DNA of 64,000 nucleotides from Moniliella sp. 'wahieum'. Its lineage: Eukaryota; Basidiomycota; Moniliellomycetes; Moniliellales; Moniliellaceae. The notes under the pieces are model-generated. The model made no database searches. It saw only the letters and a program-made list of their open reading frames with translations, and had not been told where the DNA came from. The DNA lies in contig RSEE01000017.1 in the NCBI GenBank assembly GCA_003971905.1, forward strand, positions 434,001 to 498,000, read 5' to 3'. The position numbers and the translations under genes were made by a program. This document shows positions 12,161 to 24,132 of this stretch, piece after piece. Position 1 is the first letter of the stretch. Every line of letters begins with the position of its first letter.

Positions 12161-12939
12161 TTTGGTGGTTCTGGTGGTGGTTCTGGTGGTGGTGGAAAGA
12201 GTCTCGCAGTCTAACCAGAAAAACAACAGCGTGGCTGCGTTGGCAGCGACCATAGGATCGTCTACCACAGTGGGCGCGCACCAGTGGAATGGAGGGCGGT
12301 AGTGCAGTGCCGTCGGTGATTATCGAGATATCGACTGCTCGAAGTGGCTGTGTGGCTGTGCGGCGTAGCGAGTCGGAGAACACGAGGGCATTCGCTTGCT
12401 CGCTGCGCCGCACCACGCACTGGCCCTGTCTCCCATCGGCAAGCCTTCCATCTGGGAGCGCCCTCGGTCCAAGCAGCGTACATTGAACGTTCAACCATTG
12501 AACGCCCTTGCACGAGCATGCCCGCTTCTCACGTGACCAGTGACTAGTGACCTGTCCGGGCGTGACGGTGACACGGTGACACGTGACGAGCGTGACTAGT
12601 GACTAGTGACTAGCTAGTGACTAGAGTGACTAGTGACTGACCAGCATCCTCCTAGTCCAAACGCTCCCGCTGCCATCGACTCGGAGATGTCCAATCCACT
12701 CCATCTTTCCATCTGCGAGCTGCATGGGTTTGTAACAATACAGCCGTCGGTCCTGACATGTGACAGGGGTCCCACCACTAGATAATGCAGCCCCTCCAGG
12801 AATACACAATGAGCGAGATTCTTTCCGGGATCGTCCGCGTCCAGACGCATGGCACTGAACCAACGCCAACGACAAGAGGACAGTCCCGAGTCCAATGAAA
12901 TCGGAGGTGCGAGCGGGCTGGTGCCGGACGGCATGACCA
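12161..12939. other. Intergenic between zinc-ribbon gene and calcineurin A
   Basis: It holds the promoter of the zinc-ribbon gene on the left and the calcineurin 3' region on the right. A dense GTGACTAGTGAC-type repeat array lies at 12533-12640 and is listed separately. No gene seen. Confidence 0.5.
12533..12640. repeat. GTGAC(TAGTGAC)n short tandem array
   Basis: About 108 bp of imperfect tandem units built on GTGACTAGTGAC and GTGACACGTGAC. The core ACTAGT is palindromic. Related arrays occur at 55783-55815 and 59563-59605. Confidence 0.8.
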
Positions 12940-15076
12940 CTAGAGTTCCTGTTGAGAAGGCATCGGTACATCCTCTGTCGCAGCAGCGGTGGACGCATCA
13001 ACAGACCTTCTGGGCCGGTGCCCCGAAAGGTTGCGCGCCAGGCGTTCCAAGTCTTCGGAGGATTGCCCTGGCGCAGCGTCCTCGTCGATCATCGCTCCTT
13101 GATCATCGAAATTGTTGACTCGATCGACCGCCGCCGGTTGGATGGGGAGGACATGGTCGTACCCAGCGAGAAGACCGAGAGTGGCGATGGGCCCCCGGCG
13201 GGCGGAACGATGTCTTTTGCCACTCAAGTTGGCCTTGCCGCCCGCATTGGCGAACGAGGCAAAGGGGCTGGTTTGGCAGGCGTGCTCTCGGCCCCAGTCA
13301 TGCCTGAAGCGAAGTGACGGGGGAGGAAGGCGTGGACGAGCCGGTGGGAGATTGCGTCAAGACACTTCCTTCGGCCGACTCGATCCCCATCATCGCCTCG
13401 GGCGAGTTGGCATCAATCAGGTCGGGAGGCAAACGCTCGTTCTCAATGTCCACCTTGCGAGCGTCGTCGAAGCCGTGGATGTTGTCCTTGACCTCTTCGG
13501 CACCAAGGACAGGCTGTCGTACGGCAAACTTGTCTCGCCCGCCGCCGAGCGAAGTTCCGAGGACCGCTCTGTCTCTTCACGCAACAGGGAGAAGACACGA
13601 GACATACGGCCGACAGAGAGAATCTTGTTCTTGATTGCCACCCGGCGCTCGCCATTCTCATCAATGAAGGATTCTTCATCGTCCACCTCCACATCTTCAT
13701 CGCTCGCTGGCACGCCCTCCCCGCCCTCGTGCTCAGACACAAGATCTTCCTCGTCCTCCTCTTCCAGTTCCTCCTTGGAGCAAATGTTGAGGAGAGAAAT
13801 GAGCATGTCAGTGATCTTTTCACCGACAAAAGGGAGGGACCAGGTAAAGACATCCATAAAGTTGGGAAGCCAGTAAGGATGGGGGGACGCATTGAACTGG
13901 CGAATGTTCATGACGTTGTTGTCATACTTGAGCACAGCCGCCTTGTTGTTGTACACATCAAGATAGTTGGGAGCCGAAAAGATGGTCATGACTGAGGGGA
14001 AACCAGTGGTCTTGTTTTGCGATACATGCGGTAGCCGGCGTCCTGCGCCTCGTGAGCCCGAATGACAGACAGAAGGTTGTTGCGCTCAAGGAACTGGCAG
14101 GTGGCGGCATAGGTGAAAAAGTAACTACAGCCGCGGACGTGGTTGTGAAGGAAGAGGTCGTTGGTCTTTTCTGACCAAAATCCTCGCATGGATCCGCCCA
14201 AAGAGGTCACACATCAGTCCATGCGTCGGGTTCGCGGAAGCGGTTCAAATCGCGCAGGTCGTCCAGAGTTTGCAGTTCGGGAGAGAGACCCCATGAATGC
14301 AAAGGAATTGCTTGTTCATCAGAGCGCCAAGGGGAAGAGTGCAGAACGATTCCATGCACTCGTCGTAGATGTGTTCTGAGTACTTATGTTTACCTATGAA
14401 GGGAAGAGGCCCATGAGGCAAAGACAGGACAGTCAGCAGCAGGATTCAAAGCAGGGCTAAAGGAGTGCGACATACACTCGAGTTTGAAGGTGAAGTAGTC
14501 GGTCAAGTGGCGGCACTCGTGGTTCCCGCGCAAGAGGAGAACCGATTCGGGGTAGCACATCTTGAGGGCCCACAAGTACAATACACACTCGATGGAGAAG
14601 TAGCCGCGGTCGACATAGTCGCCCAAGAACAGATACCTCGTCTCGGCGGGATTGCCCCCCACCTCAAAGAGCTTCATCAGGTCGTAATACTGCCCATGAA
14701 TATCCCCGCAGACCGTGATAGGCGCGTCGACTTCGAGAAGGTTGGGTTCGGTGCGGAGACCTTGGTAGCACCATGGATGATGAAAAGAGCCTGCTCGTCC
14801 GAAAGACGGCCTTCGCGGTAGAGGTGGTTTTTGAGAAAGGCCAGGTCGGGCTTGTGTGCTCGGGGTCGGCATAAAACTGCTCGTCGGTAGGAAGATGAAA
14901 TGCGGGGGCCTGGACATCCTTGATAACGCGCTCTTGGGTGGAGACTTCGGTGCCATCGTCCAGGGTATGGACAGTGAAGTCATCTCGGGCTTGGGCAGCT
15001 CGCTCTTGCGCTGGATCTCGTCGAGGGCAGCGTGGAGATGCTCCTTGTGGGCCTGGGCCGAGGGGGTCGAGGCCAT
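12940..15076 (-). CDS. CNA1: Calcineurin catalytic subunit A (PP2B phosphatase)
   Basis: Ca2+/calmodulin-activated Ser/Thr phosphatase; in fungi it signals cell-wall and ion stress through the Crz1 pathway. The start at 15076 gives [14 protein letters not shown]. Metal-site motifs are [32 protein letters not shown] and [16 protein letters not shown]. Later come [20 protein letters not shown] and [20 protein letters not shown]. The calcineurin B-binding helix is [20 protein letters not shown]. The calmodulin-binding segment is [18 protein letters not shown]. The tail contains [15 protein letters not shown], as in basidiomycete calcineurins, and the stop is at 12940. Introns lie near 14470-14385 and around 14010. 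At least five single-base breaks interrupt the frame, for example near 14981 and 14760, with homology intact on both sides. Confidence 0.95.
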
Positions 15077-15667
15077 GGCGACAGAGATGGGTAAGCGGAG
15101 GGCGGGTGTGGGGGTGCTAGGTGGTGGGGGTGGTGGTCGTCGCTGGTGGTGTTGGTAACGCCAGCTGCCGCCCAGCCCAGCCCAGCCCAGCCCAGCCGCA
15201 GCGTGTGCAAGCTCCGAGGCAGTGCGGCCGGCCAAGAACAGCAGGCGAAGGGCGCGTGGAGCAGCAGGCGGGGGCGGCCGCGACGGCTCAGTGGCCCCGT
15301 GCCGTGCCGTGCGGCCCGCATATCCCCCCTGCGGTCTTGTGCCCCTGCTTCGGGCTGCCACGCCCGACTGGCCGGATGCCTGTGGAATAACGCGCGGATT
15401 TGTCCTGGCGGATAGGGTTCCCTCCAGCTGTTCGGCCTCTGGGGACGTGGCGTGTGGGCGGGGGGGGGGCGGGCGGCCCGGCAGTGCCGACGCGCCGACG
15501 CAGACAAGACGCCGCCGCAACCACGGCGCCGCCCGGGTCGGTGACACACCACCGCTGAGGCTCAGCGCTCATGCACTCCTGCACTCCTGTCGCCCTACGC
15601 GCTGCCCAGGCTCACACGACTCCGGCTGCCACGTCCCCACTCTCCACCCTCGCCCATCCACCCACAA
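15077..15667. other. Intergenic: calcineurin A 5' region and GPI2 3' region
   Basis: A GC-rich stretch. It has a (CAGCC)n tract at about 15174-15196 and a G-rich run at about 15461-15471. Open frames across it are low-complexity and GC-driven, with no family resemblance. Confidence 0.45.
15174..15196 (+). repeat. (CAGCC)n short tandem repeat
   Basis: About four and a half perfect CAGCC/CCAGC units upstream of the calcineurin start codon. Confidence 0.75.
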
Positions 15668-16864
15668 TCAGCCACCTATGTATCCATCCATCCACCCAAT
15701 GCCCCAGCGGCCCGCCCGCGCATACCTTGCCCAACGCATAACAATCAGCCCCCCCGGCCACCTCCCCCTGGCTAGTCTGGCCCGAGCACGTACAATAGGC
15801 ACCGCCGGATCCCAAGGCCCTGCCAGGCTCTGCCGGCTGGCTTGAGCCCAGTGCAGCCACAGCGGTCCGGCCCCCGTCACGAGCAGAAGCAGCACGCCGT
15901 GCAGCGCCAACACTACCCGCAGCGCAGGGGTCGCAGCTGGGTCAACGAGTAGCCATGCAGCAGCGTGCCCACCACCAGCGTCACACCAAACAGCCCAACC
16001 GACGCAGCAGCACCAGCGCCCTTCGCTCCCGCTCCCGTGCTGCGCTGCCTCGCGTCTGCGTAGATAGGTACCGCACCATCCGTGACCGTCCTGCCGGCAC
16101 AAGGGCAAAGAGGAAGAGACTGGTGAACAGGAGGGCAAAAACGCCTGCCTCAGACCGTAGGCGGGAAGCAAGGACCACACTCGCAGACATGGCCGCGCTC
16201 AAGGATATGTGCGATGGCAGCGAACCATCGCCACTGTCGCGCGATCCAGCCACAATGTATTTGACCCCTGCCTCGGGCGAGGGCGCATCGCCGCCCCGCC
16301 TGTGCGGCCGAATGGGCATCAAGGTAGGTCCCGAAAGACGGTATTCGGCGGCAGCCAGATGGAGGGCAAGAGACCGCCGGATAATCCCCAGATCGAGTCG
16401 CTTGTCGTTGAGGCGGTCATGGTGCGCATGAGTGGCGAGAGAGCGTAGAGCACGAGACAGAGTAGCAGAAAAGAGAGACCGTCTGAGCTCGCTCCTCCGA
16501 CGGACCATCGGCACGGGGTTTGGGCTGAGCGATGGCGCGAGTGGGAGACAGCTGGGATGACTGCAGCGCCTCACACACGGCCCACCCCATGACAGTGAGA
16601 AACGCGATGGCCAAGGACACGAGCGGTGGGTGCCACACCCGTGCTTGCAGGCGGAGGAAAACGGCAACAAATACCAGGATGATGTTGAGTTGTGTGCCGA
16701 GGGGAAGGGCAGCAGGACGAGCTGGGCAAGGCCCCGGCGGGGCGGAGGCGGGGCTCTGAGGGAGGCAAGAAATGACGGGGGCGTGTAGTTATCGGCGTAG
16801 GGTTGACGCTGCCAAAGGATGCGGCGCCATGGCGGCAGCGGCCCCCTGCCGCCGGGACCGGCAT
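15668..16864 (-). CDS. GPI2: GPI2/PIG-C subunit of GPI-GlcNAc transferase
   Basis: Multi-pass ER membrane subunit of the complex that adds GlcNAc to phosphatidylinositol, the first step of GPI-anchor synthesis. The start at 16864 gives MPVPAAGG, joined by one base correction (C run at 16842-16846) to PLPPWRRILWQRQPYADNYT. That matches human PIG-C 'WQKVLYERQPFPDNYV'. Membrane segments follow: LNIILVFVAVFLRLQA, HPPLVSLAIAFLTVMGW and the conserved SLSAAMSASVVLASRLRSEA. The family's terminal motif is present as GPWDPAVPIV (human GPWDEAEI) near 15790. The exact stop is uncertain; 15668 is the first stop in the frame of that motif. The gene carries about five frame breaks in GC-rich sequence, so its identity rests on ordered motifs and not on one open frame. 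Confidence 0.8.
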
Positions 16865-17088
16865 CGACTAGGCAGGCTGTGGTGATGCAAAAGGGAGGCG
16901 GAGCGTGGACGGCTGGTGGCCTCGGTGCTAACGCAGATGGACTGATTGACTGGTCACAGTCGTCTGTCCTTGCTGTGGGCACTACCTGACGCGGAATCAA
17001 CACTATTTTGCCAAGCGGTGTGGAGCCGCAGGGCGGAATGAGGCCCTTTGCTGCACCAGCTGGATAAGCCAGCCGTCCGCTGTCATAA

Positions 17089-17183
17089 GGCAATGTGCCC
17101 GAGCGGTTAAGGGGATTGATTAGAATTGCATTCTAACCATCAATTAGGCTCTGCCTGCACAGGTTCGAATCCTGTCATTGTCG
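17089..17183 (+). tRNA. tRNA-Ser(AGA) with a 13-nt intron
   Basis: The acceptor stem GGCAATG pairs with CATTGTC, and the discriminator base is G at 17183. The anticodon stem is ATTGA/TCAAT. The loop starts TT-AGA-A with the anticodon at 17122-17124. A 13-nt intron lies at 17126-17138, after position 37. A long variable arm (AGGC TCT GCCT) marks a class II tRNA and, with the AGA anticodon, gives serine. The T arm is ACAGG TTCGAAT CCTGT. A T7 run follows directly as the Pol III terminator. Confidence 0.93.
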
Positions 17184-17190
17184 TTTTTTT
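17184..17190 (+). terminator. Pol III terminator (T7) of tRNA-Ser
   Basis: Seven T residues directly after the discriminator base of tRNA-Ser. Confidence 0.85.
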
Positions 17191-17460
17191 GTCGGAAGTA
17201 TCTTGCTTCGGAGCTGGACAACCGCACCAACTTCGCCATTGTTGAAGAGGCCATTGCGTGTTACGCTGGATCCAGGCGTTGAATACCTTCGCCCATTGGC
17301 CTGTGCCTGACCATGCCGGTGCGCTTCACCTTAAGGTTAACACGTAACATGTTAACACGCGATCGTATCCCATTCACATAACGTAAGATTGACGCACTGG
17401 CCACGCTGGAAAGCGTTTCCACCCTCCAAATTGAGCCGCCGTAGCAGTTTGAACAGATCG

Positions 17461-17478
17461 CTCTCTCTCTCTCTCTCT
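17461..17478 (+). repeat. (CT)9 dinucleotide tract in the GH3 gene leader
   Basis: An unbroken CT repeat about 57 bp upstream of the predicted GH3 start codon. Pyrimidine-rich tracts are common in fungal promoters and leaders; a role here is only inferred. Confidence 0.7.
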
Positions 17479-17534
17479 TTGCAACCACCACGCGACGCGC
17501 TATCTGTACTGAGGACCTCACTCGAGCAAGCACC

Positions 17535-20174
17535 ATGTCGTTCGATCCGGAGAATGTGTTCAAGGCGCTCACATTTGAGGACAAGTGTTCCTCGTAGCCG
17601 GGGTTGACATGTGGAGAACGTATGCAAAGGGGGAAGCGCACTTGCCCTATATTAAGTTGTCCGATGGCCCTGTCGGAGCCCGTGGCGGCGGCGGGTTGAT
17701 GGACTCGGTTCCAGCCGCCCTCTTCCCCTCTGCCAGTGCGCTAGGGGCTACCTTTGATCGTGCTCATGCGTTTACGATGGGGCAGTGGATCGCCCAGGAC
17801 GGACGGTCCAAAGCGGCGCACGTCATTCTCGGCCCCACCATCAATATGGTTCGCGATCCTCGCAATGGCGTACGTTCGAGACTTTTCAGAGGATCCACTG
17901 TTGTGTGGAACGTTTGGCCGGGCGCTTGGGTGCGTGGCTGCCAGTCGACGGGTGTGGGCGCCTGTTTGAAGCATTTCGTCGCCAACGAGACGGAGACTGC
18001 GCGTCGCATCTCCTCCTCCAATGTGGATGAAGTTGTGCTGCGGGAGATCTACCTTAAGCCGTTTCAGATTGCCTTCGGGACGTGGCTCGCGCCATTGGAG
18101 CAAAGGGAGAGGAGAAAGCTGCTCCTTTCAATGGCCAGAGCGCGGCGTTCATGACGGCCTACAATCGGGTGAACAGGGTGAGTGCATCGAGCACTACGGC
18201 TGTGGCAGGATGTGGTTCGCTCCGAATGGGGTACGAGGGGCTGTCATGTCCGATTGGTTTGCTCTGCATGATCATGCACTCAAGACGACCGATTTGGAGA
18301 TGCCTGGTCCCTCCATTTTCCGCAAGCCAGAGACAGTCAAGGCCCTCATTGAGAAGGGGGAAATTACTCAAGACGACCTTGATGCACGGTCAAACGCGTG
18401 CTGCAGCTCATCAAACGAGTGGAGCCGCTTGGGCTGCTTACGTCTGTGGACGAAGAGAATGAGTCTTCGGTGCGTAGCAAGGAACTTTCCAGCGCGATTC
18501 GCACCATTGGCGCCGAAGCAGCCGTGCTGCTAAAAACGATGGCATCTTGCCCCTCGCTTCAGGAGCACATGCCCCCAAGAAGGTTGCGCTTGTTGGTGCC
18601 CCTGCCATCGCTGCCAAAGCGTTTCAATCGGGTGGGGGCAGTGCCAATCTGACCTCGCAGTACCTGTCTCCACCCATTGATGCCCTCAAAGAAGGTCTCG
18701 GTTCGTCCGAGTTTACCTACCACGAGGGTGTGCCCATGTGGGAATTTCCTCCTAGTCCTCCCAATGGTCCGGTGAAACTAGAGTTTTTCAATGGCAAAGC
18801 AGAAAGGGGATGTCACATGCTTTGCCACGCTGGAAAGGATGCGCTCGAGTGGGGAAGAGCATGACCCCGCTCCCGTCCGGAGCTGAAGTCGGGAACTGGT
18901 TTGTGCGTCTGACCACAACCCTTTCCCCGCCATCCGAAGGAAAGCACAAGCTGGCGATTGTGGGGCTGGGAACGGTTTCTGTCCAGGTTGCCGGGGAGGA
19001 AACCTGGACTGAGACGTTTGAGAAGGATGTGGCTATGGTTGCTGTCAATCCCCCAACGGTGGAAGAGCAGGGCATACTCTTCTCCAATCAGCCGAAAGAG
19101 GTGACAGTGGAGTACCGTCCTCCTGACCGCTATTCGGACGACAAGGGGCTTGATGAATGGCGCGCAATGCTCACTATTCCATCTTCTTGTCTGGCTGGAT
19201 TGAAGATCAGGACGAGCAGATCCCCATCGACGAGGCGGCCAAGGCAGCGGCTGAGGCTGATCTGGGTGTCTCTCCTCCATATCAAGCGCCCATACAGCCA
19301 TTTTGAGAAGCTAACACGTTTTAACAGCCATTGTTTTGTTGGAACGGGATCGAGCTTCGAGGGGGAGGAGAACGATCGTCAATGTTGACGCTGCCCAAGA
19401 ACCAAGACAAACTTGTCGCCCACGTCCTTCAGCATCAGCCTCAAAGTGGTGGTGAGCGTTACCGGGGCAGCAGTCGAGATGCCTTGGTTCTCTTCTGCCG
19501 CGGCCGTGGTACAAACCTGGTTTGGCGGACAAGAGTCCGGGGCTGCGATTGCCGATGTTCTGCTTGCACGCGGGGACGCCCCAGCGTCGGGAGGATGCCC
19601 AGTACATGGCCCATTAAAACTCGCGACCTTCCGACAGCCGCAAGCGCTCGTCTCTTCCCAGGCGTGAAAGAGGAGGAGGATCCCGTGGGCCCAAATGTTA
19701 CTACGATGAAGGTGTCAAGATTGGAGCAGCGCATTTTGAAAGTACGCAACTGAAACCGCTGGCATGGTTTGGACAAGGCCTCGGCGGATACACAACGTTC
19801 TCCTACACGTTGTTGGGGATCCAAGGTACACTCTCCGGCCCGAGTTCGACAGTGGAAGTGAAAGTGGAGGTCACCAACACGGGCTCACGTTCGGGCAAAG
19901 GAGTAGTGCAGCTCTACGTTCTCAACGTGGGTGGGCGCGCCCGGAAACTTGCTGCGTTCGAGGCGGTGCGTCTTCCGCAAGGCGAGGCGAAGCAGGTCAC
20001 GATCGATCTAGACCAAGAGGCGTCTCGTGGGTGGGAGGCGAGGATGGCCACTGGTCGGTCGAGGCTGGAGATACGAGGTTGTCCTGGCCTTGTCGTCCAA
20101 CCCCAAGGATGAGCTGGCCCGAGGGAGATCCAGGTGAGCCAGACATGGGCATGGAAGGGACTGGGCCGGTCTAG
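17535..20174 (+). CDS. Beta-glucosidase, glycoside hydrolase family 3 with PA14-like insert
   Basis: Predicted to release terminal beta-linked glucose. The start at 17535 gives MSFDPENVFKALTFEDKCS. GH3 N-terminal domain motifs are KLSDGPVGARGG, HVILGPTINMVRDPRNG, ACLKHFVANETE and VVLREIYLKPFQIAF. The nucleophile loop is AVMSDWFALHDHA at about 18240-18285, where the Asp of SDW is the expected catalytic residue. A PA14-like segment lies at about 18870-19090 (VSVQVAGEETWTETFEKDV). The C-terminal fibronectin-III-like domain contains VEVTNTGSRSGKGVVQLYV. No clear signal peptide is seen, so it may be cytosolic like other GH3-PA14 fungal enzymes. The frame breaks several times, first near 17589 in a C run. 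The stop is either 20174 or slightly downstream. Confidence 0.9.
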
Positions 20175-20842
20175 GCGGGAGACGAAGAAAGCATCATACA
20201 TGTCTCCCATCCACTCGGCAATCTGATTGGGTGCAAGCGACGTGGTCGTATATGGCAGACAGAGATGATGGCGATGGGGTTAGACGGCGCAAAAGCAAGG
20301 GGGCGGGAATGGGTCCGCTATTAATGGCGGTTATTTGCTTGCACAATGTGGTTCTTGCAGCACCGCGCTTGCTCCCTACGTGCTGACATGTGGCATGCGA
20401 GATGCGATCCGGCGCATGGGACAGCGTGCGGGGCTGTGCGCTGCTGCTGCGAGCACTGGGAGTTGTGTGTAGCGCAGCGAGAGAGCAGGGGACATCAAGT
20501 TGGCAGTACTAATTGGCCGCACACTCCGTGCGTTCGCTTCCCTCCATGCATGCCCGCCGCTGCACGCCAGCCAACGCACAGCCACGCATGCGCTGGCACA
20601 CTCAACACGCTCTTCGCTCCGGGGCTCCCTGCCCGCTGCTGGTCTGCTGCTTCACCACCACCACCATCCCCCTCATCCTTCTCCACATCTCTCCCATTGC
20701 CACAACACCCCATCAACGAAATAAGCCAGTCCCCCGCTCCCATCCGCTCCCTCCCGCGCATTCGCCCGCAAGCCTCGTCCTCCTCCTCTTCCTCCTCCTC
20801 CCAAAATGCAAAACCCACTCCCGCGCACCGTCACCCGTGCAT
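20175..20842. other. Intergenic between GH3 gene and SKN1/KRE6 gene
   Basis: It should hold the promoter of the SKN1/KRE6 gene. C-rich and CT-rich sequence lies at about 20640-20810. Open frames there are low-complexity (runs of Pro, Ser and His) and show no family. Confidence 0.45.
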
Positions 20843-23039
20843 ATGATCAGTGCATACAACCATCGAGTAGCGAGCCCGCTGTCTCCACCTTTGCCTCCTG
20901 CTTCTGCCCTCAAGCATCACCAATCCACCTCGTCTGCGGTGACAATGAAGAGACCTTTTGAGACAGGACGGTATCCATACGAAGCACCGTGAGCACTCTC
21001 TTCAAGCGACATTATTCCAGCAACTTTGGTCCATCTCCACCAACCCCGTTGACTCAGCCGACGTGTCCATCCATAATTTCCGCGACATCAACCAGCTGCC
21101 TGTTCCTCAAATATATGCCACGCACGCCCTTCTTTACCCCTATGACATGTTGGATGAGGAAGAGTTGGACGACGAGTGCATGAAATCCAGTATGAGCCCG
21201 ACGGCAAGGGAGGACACCGCATTGTCACCGCTGGCCCCGGGATGGACAATCCCTCCATCTGGAGCGTCAGAGCCAATCCCCGGGCCTTTATCAATGGTGG
21301 AACGGTTCTACTTTGCTCTTGTCCCTACTCGTGCTGTTTGCTGGCTACCCATCCTGTCTCACTATCGCCATCACAAAAACTCCTTCGACAATCAAGGGGG
21401 CTATGGCCTTGGGGGCAAACGCTTCCGGTCAAGTGGGCCACATTCCCGGGGTCCGCACATCACTCATTGACCCCGACACACCCCAAGATGCCTACACTCG
21501 CCTTTCTGTTGATGGTACCCGACCTTGGCCCTCGTCTTTTCCGATGAGTTTGAAACCCCAGGCCGCAGTTTTTATCCTGGTGATGAGTAAGTATCCACAT
21601 CATGCCTCCCCCACCTCTCTTTCTCAGGATATACTCAATAGACGTTATAGTTACGATGAGTGGAAATTCACTGACCTTCTTCAGTCCCTTTTGGGAAGCT
21701 GTCGATCTCCATTACTGGGCCACCAACAACTACGAATGGTACGACCCAGCTGCTGTGACGACGGTAATGGCGCGCTTCGCATTACCCTAAGCGAACCTGA
21801 GCATAATCTGAACTTTCGTGGGGCATGATTCAGTCCTGGAACAAATTTTGCTTACAGGGGGTGCGCTGGTGGCCAATGTGCGCCTTCCAGGAAAAGCCAA
21901 CGTGGCCGGTCTCTGGCCAGCAATCTGGATGATGGGGAACTTGGGGCGTGCCGGGTATGGCGCCACGTTGGAGGGTACGTGGCCCTACAGCTATGATGCA
22001 TGCGACGTGGTACCCTCCCCAACCAGACAGACCCCTTGACACTCTTTCCCGATACCTCTACCCTGGGCAATTGCGTTTACAACCGTAAACACAACAGCAA
22101 ATCCCTCTCTTATCCCCGGGCAACGATTGTCGGCTTGCACCTGTCCGGGCGAGGACCACCCCGGCCCGCAGTTTCCCAACGGCTCCTATCCGGGCCGGAT
22201 GGCTCCTGAGATTGATCTTTTCGAGGCTCAGGTGAACCAAAACGAAGGCATGACTGCTTCCCAGAGTGCTCAGTTCGCCCCATACAATGCCTACTACCGT
22301 CCCATGGCCAAGCCCGAATTGCTAAACCATCGAACCATTGTCAATTCCTATACAGGCGAGTTGACCAGCAAAGCATTTCGGGCGTTACTGCTACAGACCA
22401 GACGGGCGTGCAGTATTTGCCCGACAACCACGGGGACGTTCACCGAGTTTGCTGTCGAGTACCAGCCGGCCATGACGGATTCATCCAATGGGAGGCAAGC
22501 GGAAACCAAACTGGCGGCTCACTCCGGCCCAATTGGCACCGGATCCCATTTCGGGCATTGCCTCTCGCCCCATCTCACCAGAACCGATGAGCATCCTAGC
22601 CAACGTGGGCATCTCGGAGAACTTTGGCGCCCCTTCGTGGAACCAGCTGATTTGGCCCTCTTCAATGGAAGTGGATTGGATCCGGGTATACCAGGATCCC
22701 AGCAAGACCAACGTGGGGTGTGACCCGCCCGACTACCCCACTGCTGATTACATCAATCGTCATTTGGAAGCGTATACCAATCCCAATTATACACTCTGGG
22801 GAAACGATGTGGCGTCGGGTGGGTACGGGGCCAACTGGCCACGCAACCGGCTCAACCCGGACGGTTGCAACGTTTCGCCTTCCACCCAACCAGGAAGCCC
22901 CAGCCAGCCCATCCCCAAAGCTCCCGCATACCTTCTGCATCGATTGGCACCCACCAGCCTCAGTGCTTCATATCGTCTTGGAACAGCGGACAGCAACCAT
23001 AAACGAGTACAAACTAAAGACTATAAAGGACGACAATAA
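20843..23039 (+). CDS. KRE6: Beta-glucan synthesis-associated protein SKN1/KRE6 (GH16-like)
   Basis: Type II membrane protein of the secretory pathway needed for beta-1,6-glucan in the fungal cell wall. The N-terminus is uncertain; 20843 is a reasonable ATG. A membrane anchor follows at about 21300-21380 (hydrophobic Leu/Val-rich segment). The SKN1 domain shows SLIDPDTPQDAYTRLSVDG, then residues matching 'DEFETPGRSFYPGDD', then FWEAVDLHYWATNNYEWYDP. The catalytic-like core is ANVAGLWPAIWMMGNLGRAG with TWPYSYDACDV. Further motifs are PNGSYPGRMAPEIDLFEAQ, the conserved cysteine segment VGCDPPDYPTADYI, and GYGANWPRNRLNPDGC near the end. At least one intron lies around 21585-21650. Several frame breaks are present. 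It is tandem with the GH3 gene and converges on FKS1. Confidence 0.9.
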
Positions 23040-23845
23040 AACCCCTACGTCTCGTGTCCTCTCCTCTTTTCTCTTCCTTCTCTATCCCTCAGACAGTGAC
23101 CACTGTTCTTGAGTTGCAGACAGGTAGGTGTCTGCGTGTACCTCTCTCTTTGATATGGAACTACTAGGATATTGTACCCGTTCTTCCCTCGGCTTTTTTG
23201 TCTCAGCCCTGTCTGCATATTACTGGCCGAGCCGGTGGGGGCTTGCAGCGTGATGACGGGAGCCCGAGCCATCGTTTCGGGGCACTTGGTTTCCATATTG
23301 AAGGTGAGGCCTGAGGAGGGACCATTCACAGTTGATTGAGCCTGGACACTACTGAAAGGAACGGAGCAATGGAGACGAGGTGTGAGAGAGGCCCCTTAAT
23401 TGGGACATTGGCTCGCGCGCGGCAGAGAATAACAGTGTGTGGTTGCGCTTGTGCCGGAACAACAGCAGGACTAACGGGCCTGTAGTCTGTAGTCCTAGAG
23501 GGTTGGCCGTAAGGCCGTGACCGGTGACGCATGCAACGGCCGGGCGGGTAGGACACGCCTTGCTGTCACTGGAACACTCTTCTCTCGCAGGACCACCACG
23601 GGATAATATCTAAAGCTAAAATGCACAGGAGTGAGACCTATACATACCACACCTATATATATCCCGTATCCCGCCCACTAGGATCTCATCAACCCACCAC
23701 TGTAGACGCCACTGGGCCTATAGCTCTGAAACAAGAAAACCTGAACTGATAGAATCGCAGGCCTGCTAATTATCTCGCGTTTGCTACGCAAAAAAAATGT
23801 ACTTGTTAAAATGGATATATGCATAAGTTGCTTTGGAGATAAAAT
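23040..23845. other. Intergenic downstream of SKN1/KRE6
   Basis: Contains the SKN1/KRE6 3' region. AT-richer sequence with TATATA lies at about 23653-23660, before tRNA-Ala. A GTGACCGGTGACGC motif sits at about 23518-23530. No gene seen. Confidence 0.45.
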
Positions 23846-23929
23846 GGGCGGATAGCTCAGTTGGTAGAGCACGCTTCGCATGTCTATTGCTTCTGTGTGA
23901 GGTCTGGGGTTCGATTCCCTATTCGTCCA
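23846..23929 (+). tRNA. tRNA-Ala(CGC) with a 13-nt intron
   Basis: The acceptor stem GGGCGGA pairs with TTCGTCC, with two G-T pairs; the discriminator is A at 23929. The D arm is GCTC AGTTGGTA GAGC. The anticodon loop reads TT-CGC-A, with the anticodon at 23877-23879 followed by a 13-nt intron (23881-23893). The 3' half of the anticodon stem is GTGTG. The 5' half is CACGC only if the last C of the D stem is shared, so the D/anticodon junction is one or two bases short. The T arm is TGGGG TTCGATT CCCTA. A T5 run follows at 23930-23934. Confidence 0.8.
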
Positions 23930-24132
23930 TTTTTCCTACTTGGAGATTTATTTATTGCTTTTGGTTCAATCCTTTCGTCTGTGAGGGTAGTCGTGTCTCT
24001 CCCTTTCTGAATTCATATCATTGACAGAGCTTAAGGCTAGGACAGGGGGAACGCTACGTCTAAACCGAATTGTTCATCTTGCGGGAGTTGTTTGAAAGTG
24101 CCACTAAGGTCAAGGAACCAGGGGGCAGGATA

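Noticed and set aside
12630-13001. Minus-strand frame with [14 protein letters not shown]
   Set aside because: It overlaps the calcineurin C-terminus in another frame and shows no family resemblance.
14390-15547. 385-codon frame extending calcineurin upstream to 15547
   Set aside because: Sequence before the ATG at 15076 is GC-driven low complexity; calcineurins begin with a segment like [14 protein letters not shown].
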